DNA from: Actinomadura macrotermitis
GTDB taxonomy: Bacteria; Actinomycetota; Actinomycetes; Streptosporangiales; Streptosporangiaceae
Direction of reading: 5' to 3'
DNA length: 64,000 nt
Assembly: GCF_009604375.1 (NCBI RefSeq)
Contig: NZ_WEGH01000003.1
Coordinates: 124,001 to 188,000, forward strand
Under the pieces are notes generated by a model that worked only from the letters and a program-made list of their open reading frames with translations, searched no databases and was not told where the DNA came from. Below are positions 48,687 to 57,796 of this stretch, piece after piece; within the stretch, counting starts at the first letter, position 1; each line of letters starts with the position of its first letter. The position numbers and the translations under genes were made by a program.

Positions 48687-50089
48687 GTTCCGATTCCCTT
48701 CGCAGAGGACAGCAGGCGCGTGGTGGAGCGCCCTTCCAGGAGCGGCAGCAGGACGACCTCGCCGCCGTAGGCGCGCACGGTGCCGGCCTCGGGCAGCGGG
48801 GCGCCGGCGTAGTCGGCGCCCTTGACCCACACGTCGGGGCGCAGCCGCTCCAGCAGCGGCCCCGGGGTGTCCTCGTCGAACACCAGCGCGGCGTCGACGT
48901 CGCTGAGCGCCTCCAGCACCCGGACCCGGTCGGCGACGGTCGACACCGGCCGGGTGGGGCCCTTGCGGCGCCGCACCGAGGCGTCGGAGTTGACGCAGAC
49001 GACCAGGCAGTCGCCGAGCCGCCGGGCCTGCTCCAGCAGCCGGACGTGCCCGGCGTGCAGCAGGTCGAAGCAACCGCCGGTCGCCACGACCGTGCCGCCG
49101 CCGCGGCGGACCCGCTCGGCCACCTCGAAGGCGTCGGCGGTCCGCTCCGACGGCGCCGGCGGCGAGTCGCCGCGGGCGAGCCGGGTGGCGAGCGCGGACG
49201 CGCCGCCCGCGCCGACGAACTCGGTGGCGTGCCGGACGGCGGCGCTGACGGCCTCGGTGAGCCGCCCGCCGTCCGCCAGGACCTGCGCGGCGCGGGTGGC
49301 GAAGCTGTCGCCCGCGCCGCAGGCGTCGCCGGTGACCGGTTCGGCCGGGACCAGGTAGGGCACGCCGGTGCGGCCCGACAGCAGGGCGCCGTTCGCGCCG
49401 AGCGTGACCGCGACGCCCTCCACGTCCCAGGCGGCGGCGAGGAAGCGCGCGCTGTGCGCGGCGGCCGGCAGCCCGGTGCCGGCGCCCTCCCACTCCTGGC
49501 TGCCCTCGGCGGCGGCGAGCCGGTGCGCCTCGCCCTCGTTCGGGGTGACCAGCCGGGTGCCGGGCACCGGCGGCTCGCCGCGCGGGTGCGGGTCCCAGAC
49601 GACCGGCACCTCGCCGGCCAGGCCGGCCAGCAGGTCGCGGATGACGCGGTGCCGGGTCACCCCGCGCCCGTAGTCCGACACCAGGACCGTGCCGGCGTTC
49701 TGGACGGCCTCGGTGACCGCGGGCCCGACCGGCCCGTCGACGGCCTCGCCCTCGCCGACGTCCAGCCGCGCGACGGACTGGCTGCCCGAGCGGATGCGCA
49801 TCTTGCGGGGCGTGCCGCCGTTCAGGTGGAACGCCACGACCTCCAGGTGCGGGGCGAGCATCGCGCGCAGCCGGTGCGCCGGGTCGTCGTCGGCGAGCGC
49901 GGTCACCAGCGTCACCTCGCGGCCGTCGGCGGCGGCGAGCAGCGCGGCCAGGCCCGCGCCGCCGGGCCGGGGCCGCTCCACCGCCTGCTCGATGACGGGG
50001 ACGGGCGCGTCGGGGCAGAGCCGGCCGGCGGCGCCGACGATGTCGACGTCCAGCAGCACGTCGCCGAGGACGACCAGCGGGCCGCTCAC
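48683..50089 (-). CDS. hldE: HldE-type bifunctional heptose-7-phosphate kinase / heptose-1-phosphate nucleotidyltransferase
   Basis: A 468-residue two-domain protein. Residues 1-310 are a PfkB-type kinase (VVLGDVLLDVDIVG, TGDACGAGDSFATRAA); residues about 330-468 a nucleotidyltransferase (GGCFDLLHAGHVRLLEQARR, KGADY). It phosphorylates D-glycero-beta-D-manno-heptose 7-phosphate and, after phosphatase action, loads the nucleotide. GTG at 50089 overlaps gmhA by 4 nt. Paired with GmhA and a GmhB-like domain in the same operon it completes the pathway to nucleotide-heptose, apart from a clear HldD epimerase. Confidence 0.92.
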   Translation of the reverse strand: MSGPLVVLGDVLLDVDIVGAAGRLCPDAPVPVIEQAVERPRPGGAGLAALLAAADGREVTLVTALADDDPAHRLRAMLAPHLEVVAFHLNGGTPRKMRIRSGSQSVARLDVGEGEAVDGPVGPAVTEAVQNAGTVLVSDYGRGVTRHRVIRDLLAGLAGEVPVVWDPHPRGEPPVPGTRLVTPNEGEAHRLAAAEGSQEWEGAGTGLPAAAHSARFLAAAWDVEGVAVTLGANGALLSGRTGVPYLVPAEPVTGDACGAGDSFATRAAQVLADGGRLTEAVSAAVRHATEFVGAGGASALATRLARGDSPPAPSERTADAFEVAERVRRGGGTVVATGGCFDLLHAGHVRLLEQARRLGDCLVVCVNSDASVRRRKGPTRPVSTVADRVRVLEALSDVDAALVFDEDTPGPLLERLRPDVWVKGADYAGAPLPEAGTVRAYGGEVVLLPLLEGRSTTRLLSSAKGIGT

Positions 50090-50685
50090 CGTGGCTCCTG
50101 CAGCGTCCGGTCGATCACCCCGCACAACAGGTGCACCGCCGCCAGGTGGATCTCCTGGACGGTCGCGGTGCGCCCGGCGTCCACGGTGACCGCCTCGTCG
50201 CACGCCCGCGCCAGCGGGTTCGGGCCCGGCCCGGTGATCGCCCACGCGGTCAGCCCGAGCCGGCGGGCCTGCCGTGCGGCGGCGACCACGTTCGGGCTGC
50301 GGCCGCTGGTGGACAGGCAGATCAGCACGTCGCCGGGGCGGCCGTGCGCGTGCACCTGGCGGGCGAAGACGTGCTCGGCGCCGTAGTCGTTGCCGATCGC
50401 GGTGCACGAGGAGGTGTCGCCGTGCAGCGGGATGGCGGCGAACGGCCGCCGCTCGTCCTCGAAGCGGCCGACCAGCTCGGCGGTCAGGTGCTGGGCCTCG
50501 GCGGCGCTGCCGCCGTTGCCGCAGGCCAGCAGCCTGCCGCCGGCGTCCAGCACGTGCGCCAGGCGCCGCCCCCACCGGTTCAGCGTCGGCGTCCAGACCC
50601 GGAACCGCAGCGCGGCCATCGCCAGCGCCTCCAGCCGCGCGTCCTCGGCGGCCGCGGCCGTCCTGCCCTGCGCGGTGGTGGTCAT
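50086..50685 (-). CDS. gmhA: Sedoheptulose-7-phosphate isomerase (GmhA-type SIS protein)
   Basis: A 199-residue SIS-domain protein: LLACGNGGSAAEAQHLTAEL, a zinc/substrate-type SCTAIGNDYG and LICLSTSGRSPNV. GmhA turns sedoheptulose 7-phosphate into heptose 7-phosphate, the first committed step to nucleotide heptose. ATG at 50685 overlaps the glycosyltransferase stop by 4 nt. Confidence 0.92.
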   Translation of the reverse strand: MTTTAQGRTAAAAEDARLEALAMAALRFRVWTPTLNRWGRRLAHVLDAGGRLLACGNGGSAAEAQHLTAELVGRFEDERRPFAAIPLHGDTSSCTAIGNDYGAEHVFARQVHAHGRPGDVLICLSTSGRSPNVVAAARQARRLGLTAWAITGPGPNPLARACDEAVTVDAGRTATVQEIHLAAVHLLCGVIDRTLQEPR

Positions 50686-51899
50686 GCCCGCACCTCCCCG
50701 CGCGCCATGGCGGCGGCGTAGACATCGGTGGTGGCGCGGGCGACGCCGGCCCAGGAGTAGCGGGCCCGCGCGCGGCGCGCGGCGGCCGCGCCGAGCCGGG
50801 CGCGGCGGGCGTCGTCGGCCAGCAGGCGGTTGACGGTCTTGGCGGTCCCGGCGGGGTCGCGCGGCTGCACCAGGGCGCCGGTCTCGCCGTCGACGACGGT
50901 GTCGGTGTGCCCGCCGACGCCGGTGGCGACGACCGGGACGCCGCAGGCCATCGCCTCCAGCGGCACCATGCCGAACGGCTCGTACCAGGGCAGGGTGACG
51001 ACCAGGTCGGCCGAGCGCAGCAGCGCGGGCACCTGGGCGCGCGACCGCCGCCCGGTGAAGACGACGCGGTCCGCGACGCCGGCCTCGGCGGCGACGCGCC
51101 GCAGCCGGCGCACCTCGGGGTCGGCGTCCAGCGCGTCCGCCGCCGGGCCGCCCGCGACGACCAGCTCGGTGCCCGGGATGTCGGCCAGTGCCTCGATCAT
51201 GGTGTCCACGCCCTTGCGCTCGACCAGCCGCGACAGCGCGACCAGCCGGTGCGCGGCGCCGCGCCGCTCGGCGGGCCCGTCCGGCGTGAACCGGTCCAGG
51301 TCCACCCCGCACGGCACGACGGTGATCTGCCCGCGGGGCACGCCCATCGCCTCCAGCTCCCGCGTCTCGTCGGCGCAGGTGGCGATGACGGCGGCGGCGC
51401 AGCAGCCGATCCGCCGCTCGTGGCCGACGCGCCCGGGCGGGCTGGTGTCCTTGTCGCGCTGGTGGCGCCGCTTGACGGCGCCGAGGGCGTGGTAGGTCTG
51501 CACGACCGGCAGCCGCGTCCCGGTCAGCCATCCGGCGGCCTGCAGCGCGGCCAGCCCGCTCATCCAGAAGTGGGCGTGCGCGACGTCGGGCGGGTCGGCG
51601 CTCCAGCGGCTCTCCAGGTAGCGGGCGAAGTCGGTCATCCAGCCGAGGAGCCCGTCCTTGGGCACCTCCGCCGCAGGTCCGGCGGGGACGTGCTCGACCG
51701 TCACGCCCGGTGCCAGCCGCACCCGGCCCGGCAGGGCGGGGTCGTCGCGGCGGGTGTAGACGGTGACGTGATGGCCCTGGCGGCCGAGCTCGGCGGCCAG
51801 GCCGGCGACGAACACGTTCTGGCCGCCGCCGTCCGCGCCGCCGAGCCCGTCCCGCGCGGCGAGCGGGCTGGCGTGTTCGGAGATCATGGCGATCTTCAT
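50682..51899 (-). CDS. Glycosyltransferase family 4
   Basis: A 405-residue GT-B glycosyltransferase: N-terminal MISEHASPLA with GGADGGGQNVFVAGLA (donor/acceptor loop), and C-terminal LPWYEPFGMVPLEAMACGVP, the GT4 EX7E motif. Transfers a nucleotide-activated sugar with retention. ATG at 51899 overlaps its upstream neighbour by 4 nt. Confidence 0.9.
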   Translation of the reverse strand: MKIAMISEHASPLAARDGLGGADGGGQNVFVAGLAAELGRQGHHVTVYTRRDDPALPGRVRLAPGVTVEHVPAGPAAEVPKDGLLGWMTDFARYLESRWSADPPDVAHAHFWMSGLAALQAAGWLTGTRLPVVQTYHALGAVKRRHQRDKDTSPPGRVGHERRIGCCAAAVIATCADETRELEAMGVPRGQITVVPCGVDLDRFTPDGPAERRGAAHRLVALSRLVERKGVDTMIEALADIPGTELVVAGGPAADALDADPEVRRLRRVAAEAGVADRVVFTGRRSRAQVPALLRSADLVVTLPWYEPFGMVPLEAMACGVPVVATGVGGHTDTVVDGETGALVQPRDPAGTAKTVNRLLADDARRARLGAAAARRARARYSWAGVARATTDVYAAAMARGEVRA

Positions 51900-52891
51900 C
51901 GGGTCACCTCCGTCAGCAGCCGCTCCCAGTCGCGCAGGAAACGGCTGAGGTTGTAGCGCTGGGCGGCCGCCGCCCGGCCCTCCTTGCCGAGCTGGCGGGC
52001 GTGTGCGGGGTCCCCGGCCAGCGACCGCGCCGCCTGCGCGAGCGTGTCGACCCTGGTGGTCAGCACGCCCGCCTCCGGCGGCACCGCCTCGATCGCCTCG
52101 GTGGTGGCCAGGGCCACCACGGGCAGGCCGAGCATCATCGCCTCGATCAGCGACAGGCCGAGCGAGGTCCAGCGGAAGGGGTGCACGTAGACGCGGCGGC
52201 GCGCGAGCTCGTCGTGCATCCGCTCCTGCGGCAGGTCCTCGAAGGTCCACAAGGCCTCCGGCGGCACGCCGAGCCGCCGCGGCACGTCGGTGACGCGCAT
52301 GCCGAACAGGTCCAGCGGGACGGCGCGGGCGATGCGCGGCAGCAGGTCGGTGCCGGTGACGCGGCCGCGTTTCAGCGGGTCGTTGACGACGACCCCGGCG
52401 CGCGGCATGTCGCCCTTGAACCGGTAGCCGGGGTCGACGATCCCGTGCTCGATGACGGTGGTGGGCGCGCGGCCGCAGTTCCAGAACAGGTCGTTGAAGT
52501 GGGTGACGTGCACGACCGGGATGTCGGACCGGTCGTGCAGGAAGTGCCGGCTGTCGGGCACGACCTCCTCGGGCAGGCTCGCGTCGGAGGCCGTGCGGCG
52601 CGGGGTGTCGTGCTCGACGTAGACGGCGGGCACGTCCCGGCCGGGACGGCGGCCGAGCCAGCGCTCGGCCAGCTCCAGCTCGCGCGGCCGCTGGAGCACC
52701 ACCGCGTCCACGTGCTCGTCGCGTAACCGGTCGAAGGGCACCTCCACCGCGCGATCGGGCCAGGTGAAGGTCTCGGGCCGGCCCTTGCCGTCGGGTCCCC
52801 GGTCGGGGACGACGGGCACGAGCGTGGTCTGGCCGCCGTGCACGAACGACGTCGCCCAGGAGCCGTGCACCTGCCACATCAGGACCCTCAT
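51896..52891 (-). CDS. Glycosyltransferase (GT4-like)
   Basis: A 331-residue protein with GT-B character: N-terminal VLMWQVHGSWATSFVHGG, central VEHGIVDPGYRF, and the C-terminal nucleotide-sugar motif FRWTSLGLSLIEAMMLGLPV (EX7E-like). ATG at 52891, 4-nt overlaps on both sides. Donor and acceptor unknown. Confidence 0.82.
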   Translation of the reverse strand: MRVLMWQVHGSWATSFVHGGQTTLVPVVPDRGPDGKGRPETFTWPDRAVEVPFDRLRDEHVDAVVLQRPRELELAERWLGRRPGRDVPAVYVEHDTPRRTASDASLPEEVVPDSRHFLHDRSDIPVVHVTHFNDLFWNCGRAPTTVIEHGIVDPGYRFKGDMPRAGVVVNDPLKRGRVTGTDLLPRIARAVPLDLFGMRVTDVPRRLGVPPEALWTFEDLPQERMHDELARRRVYVHPFRWTSLGLSLIEAMMLGLPVVALATTEAIEAVPPEAGVLTTRVDTLAQAARSLAGDPAHARQLGKEGRAAAAQRYNLSRFLRDWERLLTEVTR

Positions 52892-53880
52892 CGCGGGGCC
52901 ACCTCCTCGACCGCCGCGACCGCCCGCCGCGCCTCGACCGAGGTCAGGCAGGGGTGCCCGGGGACCGCGCAGACCGTGGCCCGGGTGCCCCGGCACGGGG
53001 CGTGCTGGTCGCCGAGCAGCACCGTGGGGACCCCGTAGGGCGCCCAGCGGGCCGCCGGGACCGTCGGCGCGAACAGCGACACCACCGGGGTGCCGACGGC
53101 CGCGGCCAGGTGCGCGGGCCCGGTGTTGCCGGCGATGACGGCGCGCGCGTCGGCCAGCACCGCCGCCAGCTCGGTGAGGCTGGTGCGGCCGCCGAGGTCC
53201 AGGCCGGCCGCGCCGGCGACGGACGCGGTGAGCTCCTTCTCGTCACCGTGGCCGGTGACGACGACGCGGTGCCCGGCCCCGGCGAGCAGCTCCACCGCCT
53301 CGGCGCAGCGCTCGGGCGGCCACGCGCGGGCCGGGACCGAGGTGCCGGGGTGGACGACGACGTACCCGGGGCCGCCGGTGAGCCCGGTGACGTCCGGCAG
53401 CGGCCCGCGGATGCGCAGGCGCTTGTCGTCGGGGGCCGGGAAGCCGGCGTCGGCGGCGAGCGCGAGCATCCGCTCGGGCTCGGGGATGTCGGCCTCGCAG
53501 CGGTGCCGCAGGTCCAGCAGCGAACCCGGGTAGTCGTCGCTGATGCCGCCGATCCACGGGACTCCGGCCAGCCGGAGCAGCAGCGCGAGCGGCAGCGGCG
53601 ACTGGTGGAACGAGGTGAAGATCAGCGCGCGGTCGATATCGCCGGCCTGCGCCACCAGCCGCTCGATCCGGGCGGCGTCCACCGGCCCGGGCTCGGGGTC
53701 GATCCACGGCGCGCACCACTCCACGACGCGGTCCACGCCGGGCAGCAGGTCGGCGGCGGCCCGGCCGCGCGGCCCGCAGAGCATGACGACCTCGTCCGCG
53801 CGGGCGGCGACCGCCCGCACGGCGGGTCCCGCCAGCAGGACGTCGCCGAGGTTGTCCTGCCGGACGACCAGGACCCTCAC
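52888..53880 (-). CDS. Glycosyltransferase family 9 (heptosyltransferase-like)
   Basis: A 330-residue GT9 protein: VVRQDNLGDVLLAGPAVRAV at the N-terminus, VVVHPGTSVPARAWPPERCA in the middle and VIAGNTGPAHLAAAVGTPVV, the heptosyltransferase donor motif. GTG at 53880 overlaps the fusion gene stop by 4 nt. Two GT9 enzymes together with GmhA/HldE in one operon support a heptose donor. Confidence 0.9.
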   Translation of the reverse strand: MRVLVVRQDNLGDVLLAGPAVRAVAARADEVVMLCGPRGRAAADLLPGVDRVVEWCAPWIDPEPGPVDAARIERLVAQAGDIDRALIFTSFHQSPLPLALLLRLAGVPWIGGISDDYPGSLLDLRHRCEADIPEPERMLALAADAGFPAPDDKRLRIRGPLPDVTGLTGGPGYVVVHPGTSVPARAWPPERCAEAVELLAGAGHRVVVTGHGDEKELTASVAGAAGLDLGGRTSLTELAAVLADARAVIAGNTGPAHLAAAVGTPVVSLFAPTVPAARWAPYGVPTVLLGDQHAPCRGTRATVCAVPGHPCLTSVEARRAVAAVEEVAPR

Positions 53881-55430
53881 CGCGCCGCCCCGCGTCCACG
53901 GCCGTCCCTGCGGGCCGGCGCGGCCAGGACCAGCTCGACGGCGGTCTCGAGGTCGGGAGCGACCTCCCGGGCGGAGCGGACCTCCGCCCGCAGGGTCCGG
54001 CGGGTCGGCACCAGGATGCCGCGCGCGCCGGCCGCCGCGGCGGCCTCCACGTCGCCGCCGATGTCGCCGATGACCACGCAGTCGCGCGGGTGCACGCCGA
54101 GCCGGACGGCGGCGCGTTCGATCAGACCGGGCGCGGGCTTGCGGCAGCCGCAGCCGTCGGCCGCGTCGTGCGGGCAGAACTCCCACACCTCGAACGGACC
54201 GAGCAGTTCCTCTACGCGTGCGTTGACGCGGCGGACGTCGTCGTCGGTGATGCACCCCTTGGCCACACCGGACTGGTTGGAGATGACCCCGACGCGGATG
54301 CCGCGCGCGCGCAGCCGGTCCAGGGCGCGCCGTGCGCCCGGCATGGGTTCCACCTTTGCGGGGTCGCCGTTGTAGGGGACGTCGCGGATGAGGGTGTCGT
54401 CCCGGTCGAACAGCACCACCGGCCTCGGCCCCCACGGTTCGGCGCGGCGGTGGGCCAGGGTGCCGCGGATCCGGTGGCGTACCGCAACAGGTGGGATGAC
54501 GACGCTGGTCACCAGCATCCGGGCGACCTCGTCGAAGGTGCGCGGGCCGGGCCGGATGCGAGCGGCGGCGAACTCCGCCGTCAGCGCCGTCCAGACGGCC
54601 GCCGACCCGAGCAGGACCGCACGACCGGCCGGACGCCGCCGCGCCGGGTAGGCGGCCAGGGTCAGCAGCGCCGCCGCCGTGGTGACGGCGTGACGACCGA
54701 AGCGGCCGTGGTGCTCATGCGCGCGCACCCGCCAGTCCGGGCCGTGCACCCGCTTCATCAGCGCATCGTCGGCGTTGCCGGCCTGCATGCGCACCGAGAC
54801 CCAGAACCCGGCCGGCCGCACCGGATGGGTGATCCGCCGGGTGCCCTGCACCAAGCGGTGGCCGAGGGCCGACACGCGCAGCGCCAGGTCGGCGTCTTCG
54901 CGGAAGGCGCGGCGGAAGCGCTCGTCGAAGCCGCCGGCGGCTTCGAGCGCCTGCCGCCGGTAGGCCATGTCGGCGGTGATCCACGCCGCCGCCTCCAAGC
55001 CCGCGGTGTTGCGCTCCCAGTCGGTCGGGCGGCGGCCGAGGGGCGGCGGCACCCGGACCCGGCCCTGTGTCCCGGCGGCGGTGGCGGGCAGGAAGGTCAG
55101 GTCGGCGGCGAGGTCGGCCGCCCACTCCGGCGACGGGACGACGTCGTCGTCCAGGAACACCACCCACTCGCCGGACGCGGCGCGCCAGCCGGTGTTGCGG
55201 GCGGCGGCGGGGCCGCGCCCGCCCGACCGCAGCACCCGGACGGTGTCCCCGGCGCCGTCCGGCAGCGGGAGCGGCGCGCCGGGGCGGGGCCGGTCGTCGA
55301 CCAGCAGGATCTCGGCCGGGCCGGGCCCGGCGGCCTTCCCGATCGACTCCAGCAGGGCGTCCAGCATGATCCGCAGGCTCGGGCGGCCGATCGTCGGCAC
55401 CACGACGCTGTAGGTCGGCGGCGCGCTCAC
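53877..55430 (-). CDS. GT2 glycosyltransferase fused to GmhB-like heptose-bisphosphate phosphatase
   Basis: A 517-residue fusion. Residues 1-300 are a GT2 transferase (VVVPTIGRPSLR, EWVVFLDDDVVPSPEWAADL, FREDADLALRV) with a hydrophobic, possibly membrane-associated stretch near 245-290. Residues about 325-500 are a HAD phosphatase (VVLFDRDDTLIRDVPYNGDP) with the GmhB zinc loop CPH...CGCRKPAPG and IGDIGGDVEAAAAAG. The phosphatase should dephosphorylate heptose 1,7-bisphosphate between the two HldE steps. GTG at 55430 overlaps the carbamoyltransferase stop by 4 nt. Usual GmhB is a free protein; the fusion ties sugar supply to transfer. Confidence 0.9.
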   Translation of the reverse strand: MSAPPTYSVVVPTIGRPSLRIMLDALLESIGKAAGPGPAEILLVDDRPRPGAPLPLPDGAGDTVRVLRSGGRGPAAARNTGWRAASGEWVVFLDDDVVPSPEWAADLAADLTFLPATAAGTQGRVRVPPPLGRRPTDWERNTAGLEAAAWITADMAYRRQALEAAGGFDERFRRAFREDADLALRVSALGHRLVQGTRRITHPVRPAGFWVSVRMQAGNADDALMKRVHGPDWRVRAHEHHGRFGRHAVTTAAALLTLAAYPARRRPAGRAVLLGSAAVWTALTAEFAAARIRPGPRTFDEVARMLVTSVVIPPVAVRHRIRGTLAHRRAEPWGPRPVVLFDRDDTLIRDVPYNGDPAKVEPMPGARRALDRLRARGIRVGVISNQSGVAKGCITDDDVRRVNARVEELLGPFEVWEFCPHDAADGCGCRKPAPGLIERAAVRLGVHPRDCVVIGDIGGDVEAAAAAGARGILVPTRRTLRAEVRSAREVAPDLETAVELVLAAPARRDGRGRGAAR

Positions 55431-57067
55431 CGGGCGAACACCTCCTGGCGCCGCACCACGAACGGGCCGATGGCCAGCAGGTCCACCGGCGCGGAGCCGA
55501 AGCACTCCAGGGCGTCGCGCGGGTCGTCCACCATCGGGCGCCCCGCGGTGTTCAGGCTGGTGTTGACGACCACCGGGACGCCGGTGCGCCGCTCGAACGC
55601 CGCCAGCAGGTCGGCCACGAGCGGCTCGTCCGCGCGCGTCACGGTCTGGATGCGGGCGGTGCCGTCCACGTGCACCACGGCCGGGATCCGGTCGCGCCAC
55701 TCGGGCTTCACGTTCTGCACGAACAGCATGTAGGGGCTCGGGATCGGCCCCTCGAAGATCTCGCTGGCCCGGTCCAGCGCGACCATCGGCGCGATCGGCC
55801 GGAACTGCTCGCGGCCCTTGACCGCGTTCAGCCGCTCCAGGTTGGCGGCGTTGCCCGGGTGGGCCAGCAGGGACCGGTGGCCGAGAGCGCGCGGCCCGTA
55901 CTCGCTGCGCCCCTGGAACCAGGCGATGATCTTGTCCTGGGCCAGTGCCTCGGCGACCGTCCCGGCCAGGTCGGCGGGCCGGGTGTAGGGGACGTGCGCG
56001 GTGTCCAGCCAGTGCGCCAGCTCCGCCTCGTCCCAGGAGCGGCCGAGCGCGGCGCCGGGCATCGCGGTGATCGCGTCGCCGCCCTCCCGGGCGACGTGCA
56101 GGGCGGCGCCGAGCGCGGTCCCGGCGTCGCCGGCGGCGGGCTGCACCCAGATCTCCTCGTAGGGGCCGTCGGCGGCCAGGCGGGAGTTGGCGACGCAGTT
56201 GAGCGCCACTCCCCCGGCCATCGTCAGGCGGGACGAGCCGGTGCGCTCGTGCAGCCAGCCGGTCAGGTCGAGCAGGACCTCCTCCAGCAGCAGCTGGACG
56301 CTGGCCGCCAGGTCGGCGTGGTCCTCGGTCCACTCGTCGCCGTCGCCGAGCGGCTTGGCCAGCGCGGCCCAGTCGATGCGGCCGACCTCGAACCCGCCGT
56401 CGCCGGTGGCGCGCACCCGCTGCCGCAGATCGTCGGCGAACCGCGGGCCGCCGTAGGACGCCAGCGCCATGACCTTGTACTCGTCGCTGGAGCGCAGGAA
56501 GCCCAGGTGCTCGGTCAGGTCCTCGTACATCAGGCCGAGCGAGTGCGGGAGCCGCTGCGCGGCCAGCGTGGTGAGCGCCCCGTCGGCGTAGGTGCCGGCC
56601 AGGTGCGAGTGCGACTCGCCGCGGCCGTCCAGCACCAGCACGTCGCCGTCGCCGGGGCCGGGCGCGGCCAGGCCGGCGGACGCGGCGTGCGCCACATGGT
56701 GCGGGACGTACCGGAAGATCCCCGGGTCCAGGCCGGGCAGGGCGCCGGCCAGCATGAGGGGCGCGCGGCGCGCGTAGAGCGTCCGCAGCTTCTCCCATTC
56801 CGCCTCGTGCCCTCCCAGGCCCGGCTCGACGAGCGCCGGGTCGTAGGAATAGGCGACCGCGTCGAGTTCCCCGGCCTCAAGGCCGCCCTCCTCCAGGCAC
56901 CAGCGGGCCGCTTTCTCCGGCAGTTCCCATGCCGAAAAGGCGTACGGCCGTTTGCCGTGCTTGCGGCGGCTGAATCGCTCCTCCTCGGCGGCGGCGACCA
57001 CGTGGCCGTCCACCACCAGAGCGGCGGCCGGGTCATGGAAAATGGCGTTGATTCCGAGAACACGCAT
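55427..57067 (-). CDS. O-carbamoyltransferase (NodU/CmcH family)
   Basis: A 546-residue carbamoyltransferase: MRVLGINAIFHDPAAALV, EEERFSRRKHGKRP and PHHVAHAASA (Kae1-like domain forming carbamoyl-adenylate), LTMAGGVALNCVAN, then the C-terminal YrdC-like part with GRSEYGPRALGHRSLLA and VVNTSLNTAGRPM. It transfers carbamoyl from carbamoyl phosphate to a hydroxyl, often on a sugar. ATG at 57067 opens the ten-gene operon. The likely acceptor is the heptose-type sugar made by the downstream genes. Confidence 0.93.
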   Translation of the reverse strand: MRVLGINAIFHDPAAALVVDGHVVAAAEEERFSRRKHGKRPYAFSAWELPEKAARWCLEEGGLEAGELDAVAYSYDPALVEPGLGGHEAEWEKLRTLYARRAPLMLAGALPGLDPGIFRYVPHHVAHAASAGLAAPGPGDGDVLVLDGRGESHSHLAGTYADGALTTLAAQRLPHSLGLMYEDLTEHLGFLRSSDEYKVMALASYGGPRFADDLRQRVRATGDGGFEVGRIDWAALAKPLGDGDEWTEDHADLAASVQLLLEEVLLDLTGWLHERTGSSRLTMAGGVALNCVANSRLAADGPYEEIWVQPAAGDAGTALGAALHVAREGGDAITAMPGAALGRSWDEAELAHWLDTAHVPYTRPADLAGTVAEALAQDKIIAWFQGRSEYGPRALGHRSLLAHPGNAANLERLNAVKGREQFRPIAPMVALDRASEIFEGPIPSPYMLFVQNVKPEWRDRIPAVVHVDGTARIQTVTRADEPLVADLLAAFERRTGVPVVVNTSLNTAGRPMVDDPRDALECFGSAPVDLLAIGPFVVRRQEVFAR

Positions 57068-57459
57068 ACGGGTCTCCAGTGCAGGAGAGCAGGCCAGGTG
57101 CGGAATGCCGGCCGTTGAGCGGGACGGATGAAGGAGCTCGCTGTCGTGGTCACCTCACGCGAAGCAGGACACAGAAAGGAACAATCCGCTACTACCCGTG
57201 TTCAATTGCCCAAACAGCATCAGACGGGCGAGAAGGAGGAAGTAGATAAAATACTTACTTCGCCATAAGGGCCCCTTGCCCGATTTTGCCGCTCGCTTTC
57301 CGCGCGCCACCGGATACGCCCGGGTCCGCCGGGTATCTCCCGTCCATGCACGGCACGGTCATCGTGATCGCCCATGGCCGTCGCGCAGGCCCGCCGTCGC
57401 CCCTGGAGGAGCCGCAACGCGCCTCCACCGCCCGCCGCCACGTCAGCCAGGAGGAGCGC
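57068..57459. other. Upstream region of the sugar operon
   Basis: 392 bp, clearly more A+T-rich than the rest of the window between 57150 and 57280. It contains runs such as AGATAAAATACTTACTT near 57243-57259, which read leftward gives TATTTTATCT, a possible promoter -10 region for the carbamoyltransferase operon. No intact gene is convincing. Confidence 0.5.
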
Positions 57460-57789
57460 GTGCCGGACGTGACGATCGTCGTCGCCACCCGCGACCGGGG
57501 CCCGGAGCTGCGCCGCAGCCTCGCCGAGCACACCGCGCACGGCACTGCTCGCCGCCCGCGTCCTGGTGGGCGAGCGGAACGCCTTGGACCCGGTGTCGCA
57601 GCAGATGGCCCGCGCGCCGCTCGGCCGGCCCGCCGGCCTGCCGGGACCGGCGGGCTGGCCGACGCCGCGCGGGCCCTGCCGTCGCCGGCGCGCTCCCGGC
57701 GGCCGCTGCCGGGCGAGGTGGAGGCGGCGCGCGCGAGCCTCACCGACCTTTGCCGGGCCATTTGTCCCCACCCTTATTTCGCATATTGA
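57460..57789 (+). pseudogene. Decayed coding stretch with a GT2-like N-terminus
   Basis: GTG at 57460 follows a strong AGGAGGAG site and begins VPDVTIVVATRDRGPELRRS, typical of the start of GT2 glycosyltransferases. G/C third-position bias then shifts frame near 57545 (LAARVLVGERNALDPVSQQM) and returns to the first frame near 57650 (GGLADAARALPSPARSRRPL). The first frame stays open to the TGA at 57787-57789. Two frame changes in 330 bp suggest a degraded gene or fused fragments. Beside the GT-rich operon it may be a lost glycosyltransferase. Confidence 0.4.
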
Positions 57790-57796
57790 ATTGACC

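Noticed and set aside
55427..57067. Carbamoyltransferase as a tailoring enzyme of the AHBA product
   Set aside because: It is about 25 kb from the cluster, beyond a terminator and unrelated operons, and is coupled to heptose and glycosyltransferase genes.
46121..57067. Locus as lipopolysaccharide core synthesis
   Set aside because: Other genes mark the host as a Gram-positive actinomycete without LPS, and no Kdo or lipid A gene is present.
57128..57268. A 46-codon ORF (MKELAVVVTSRE start) upstream of the sugar operon
   Set aside because: No ribosome site, codon usage unlike the genome, and it covers the A+T-rich promoter area.
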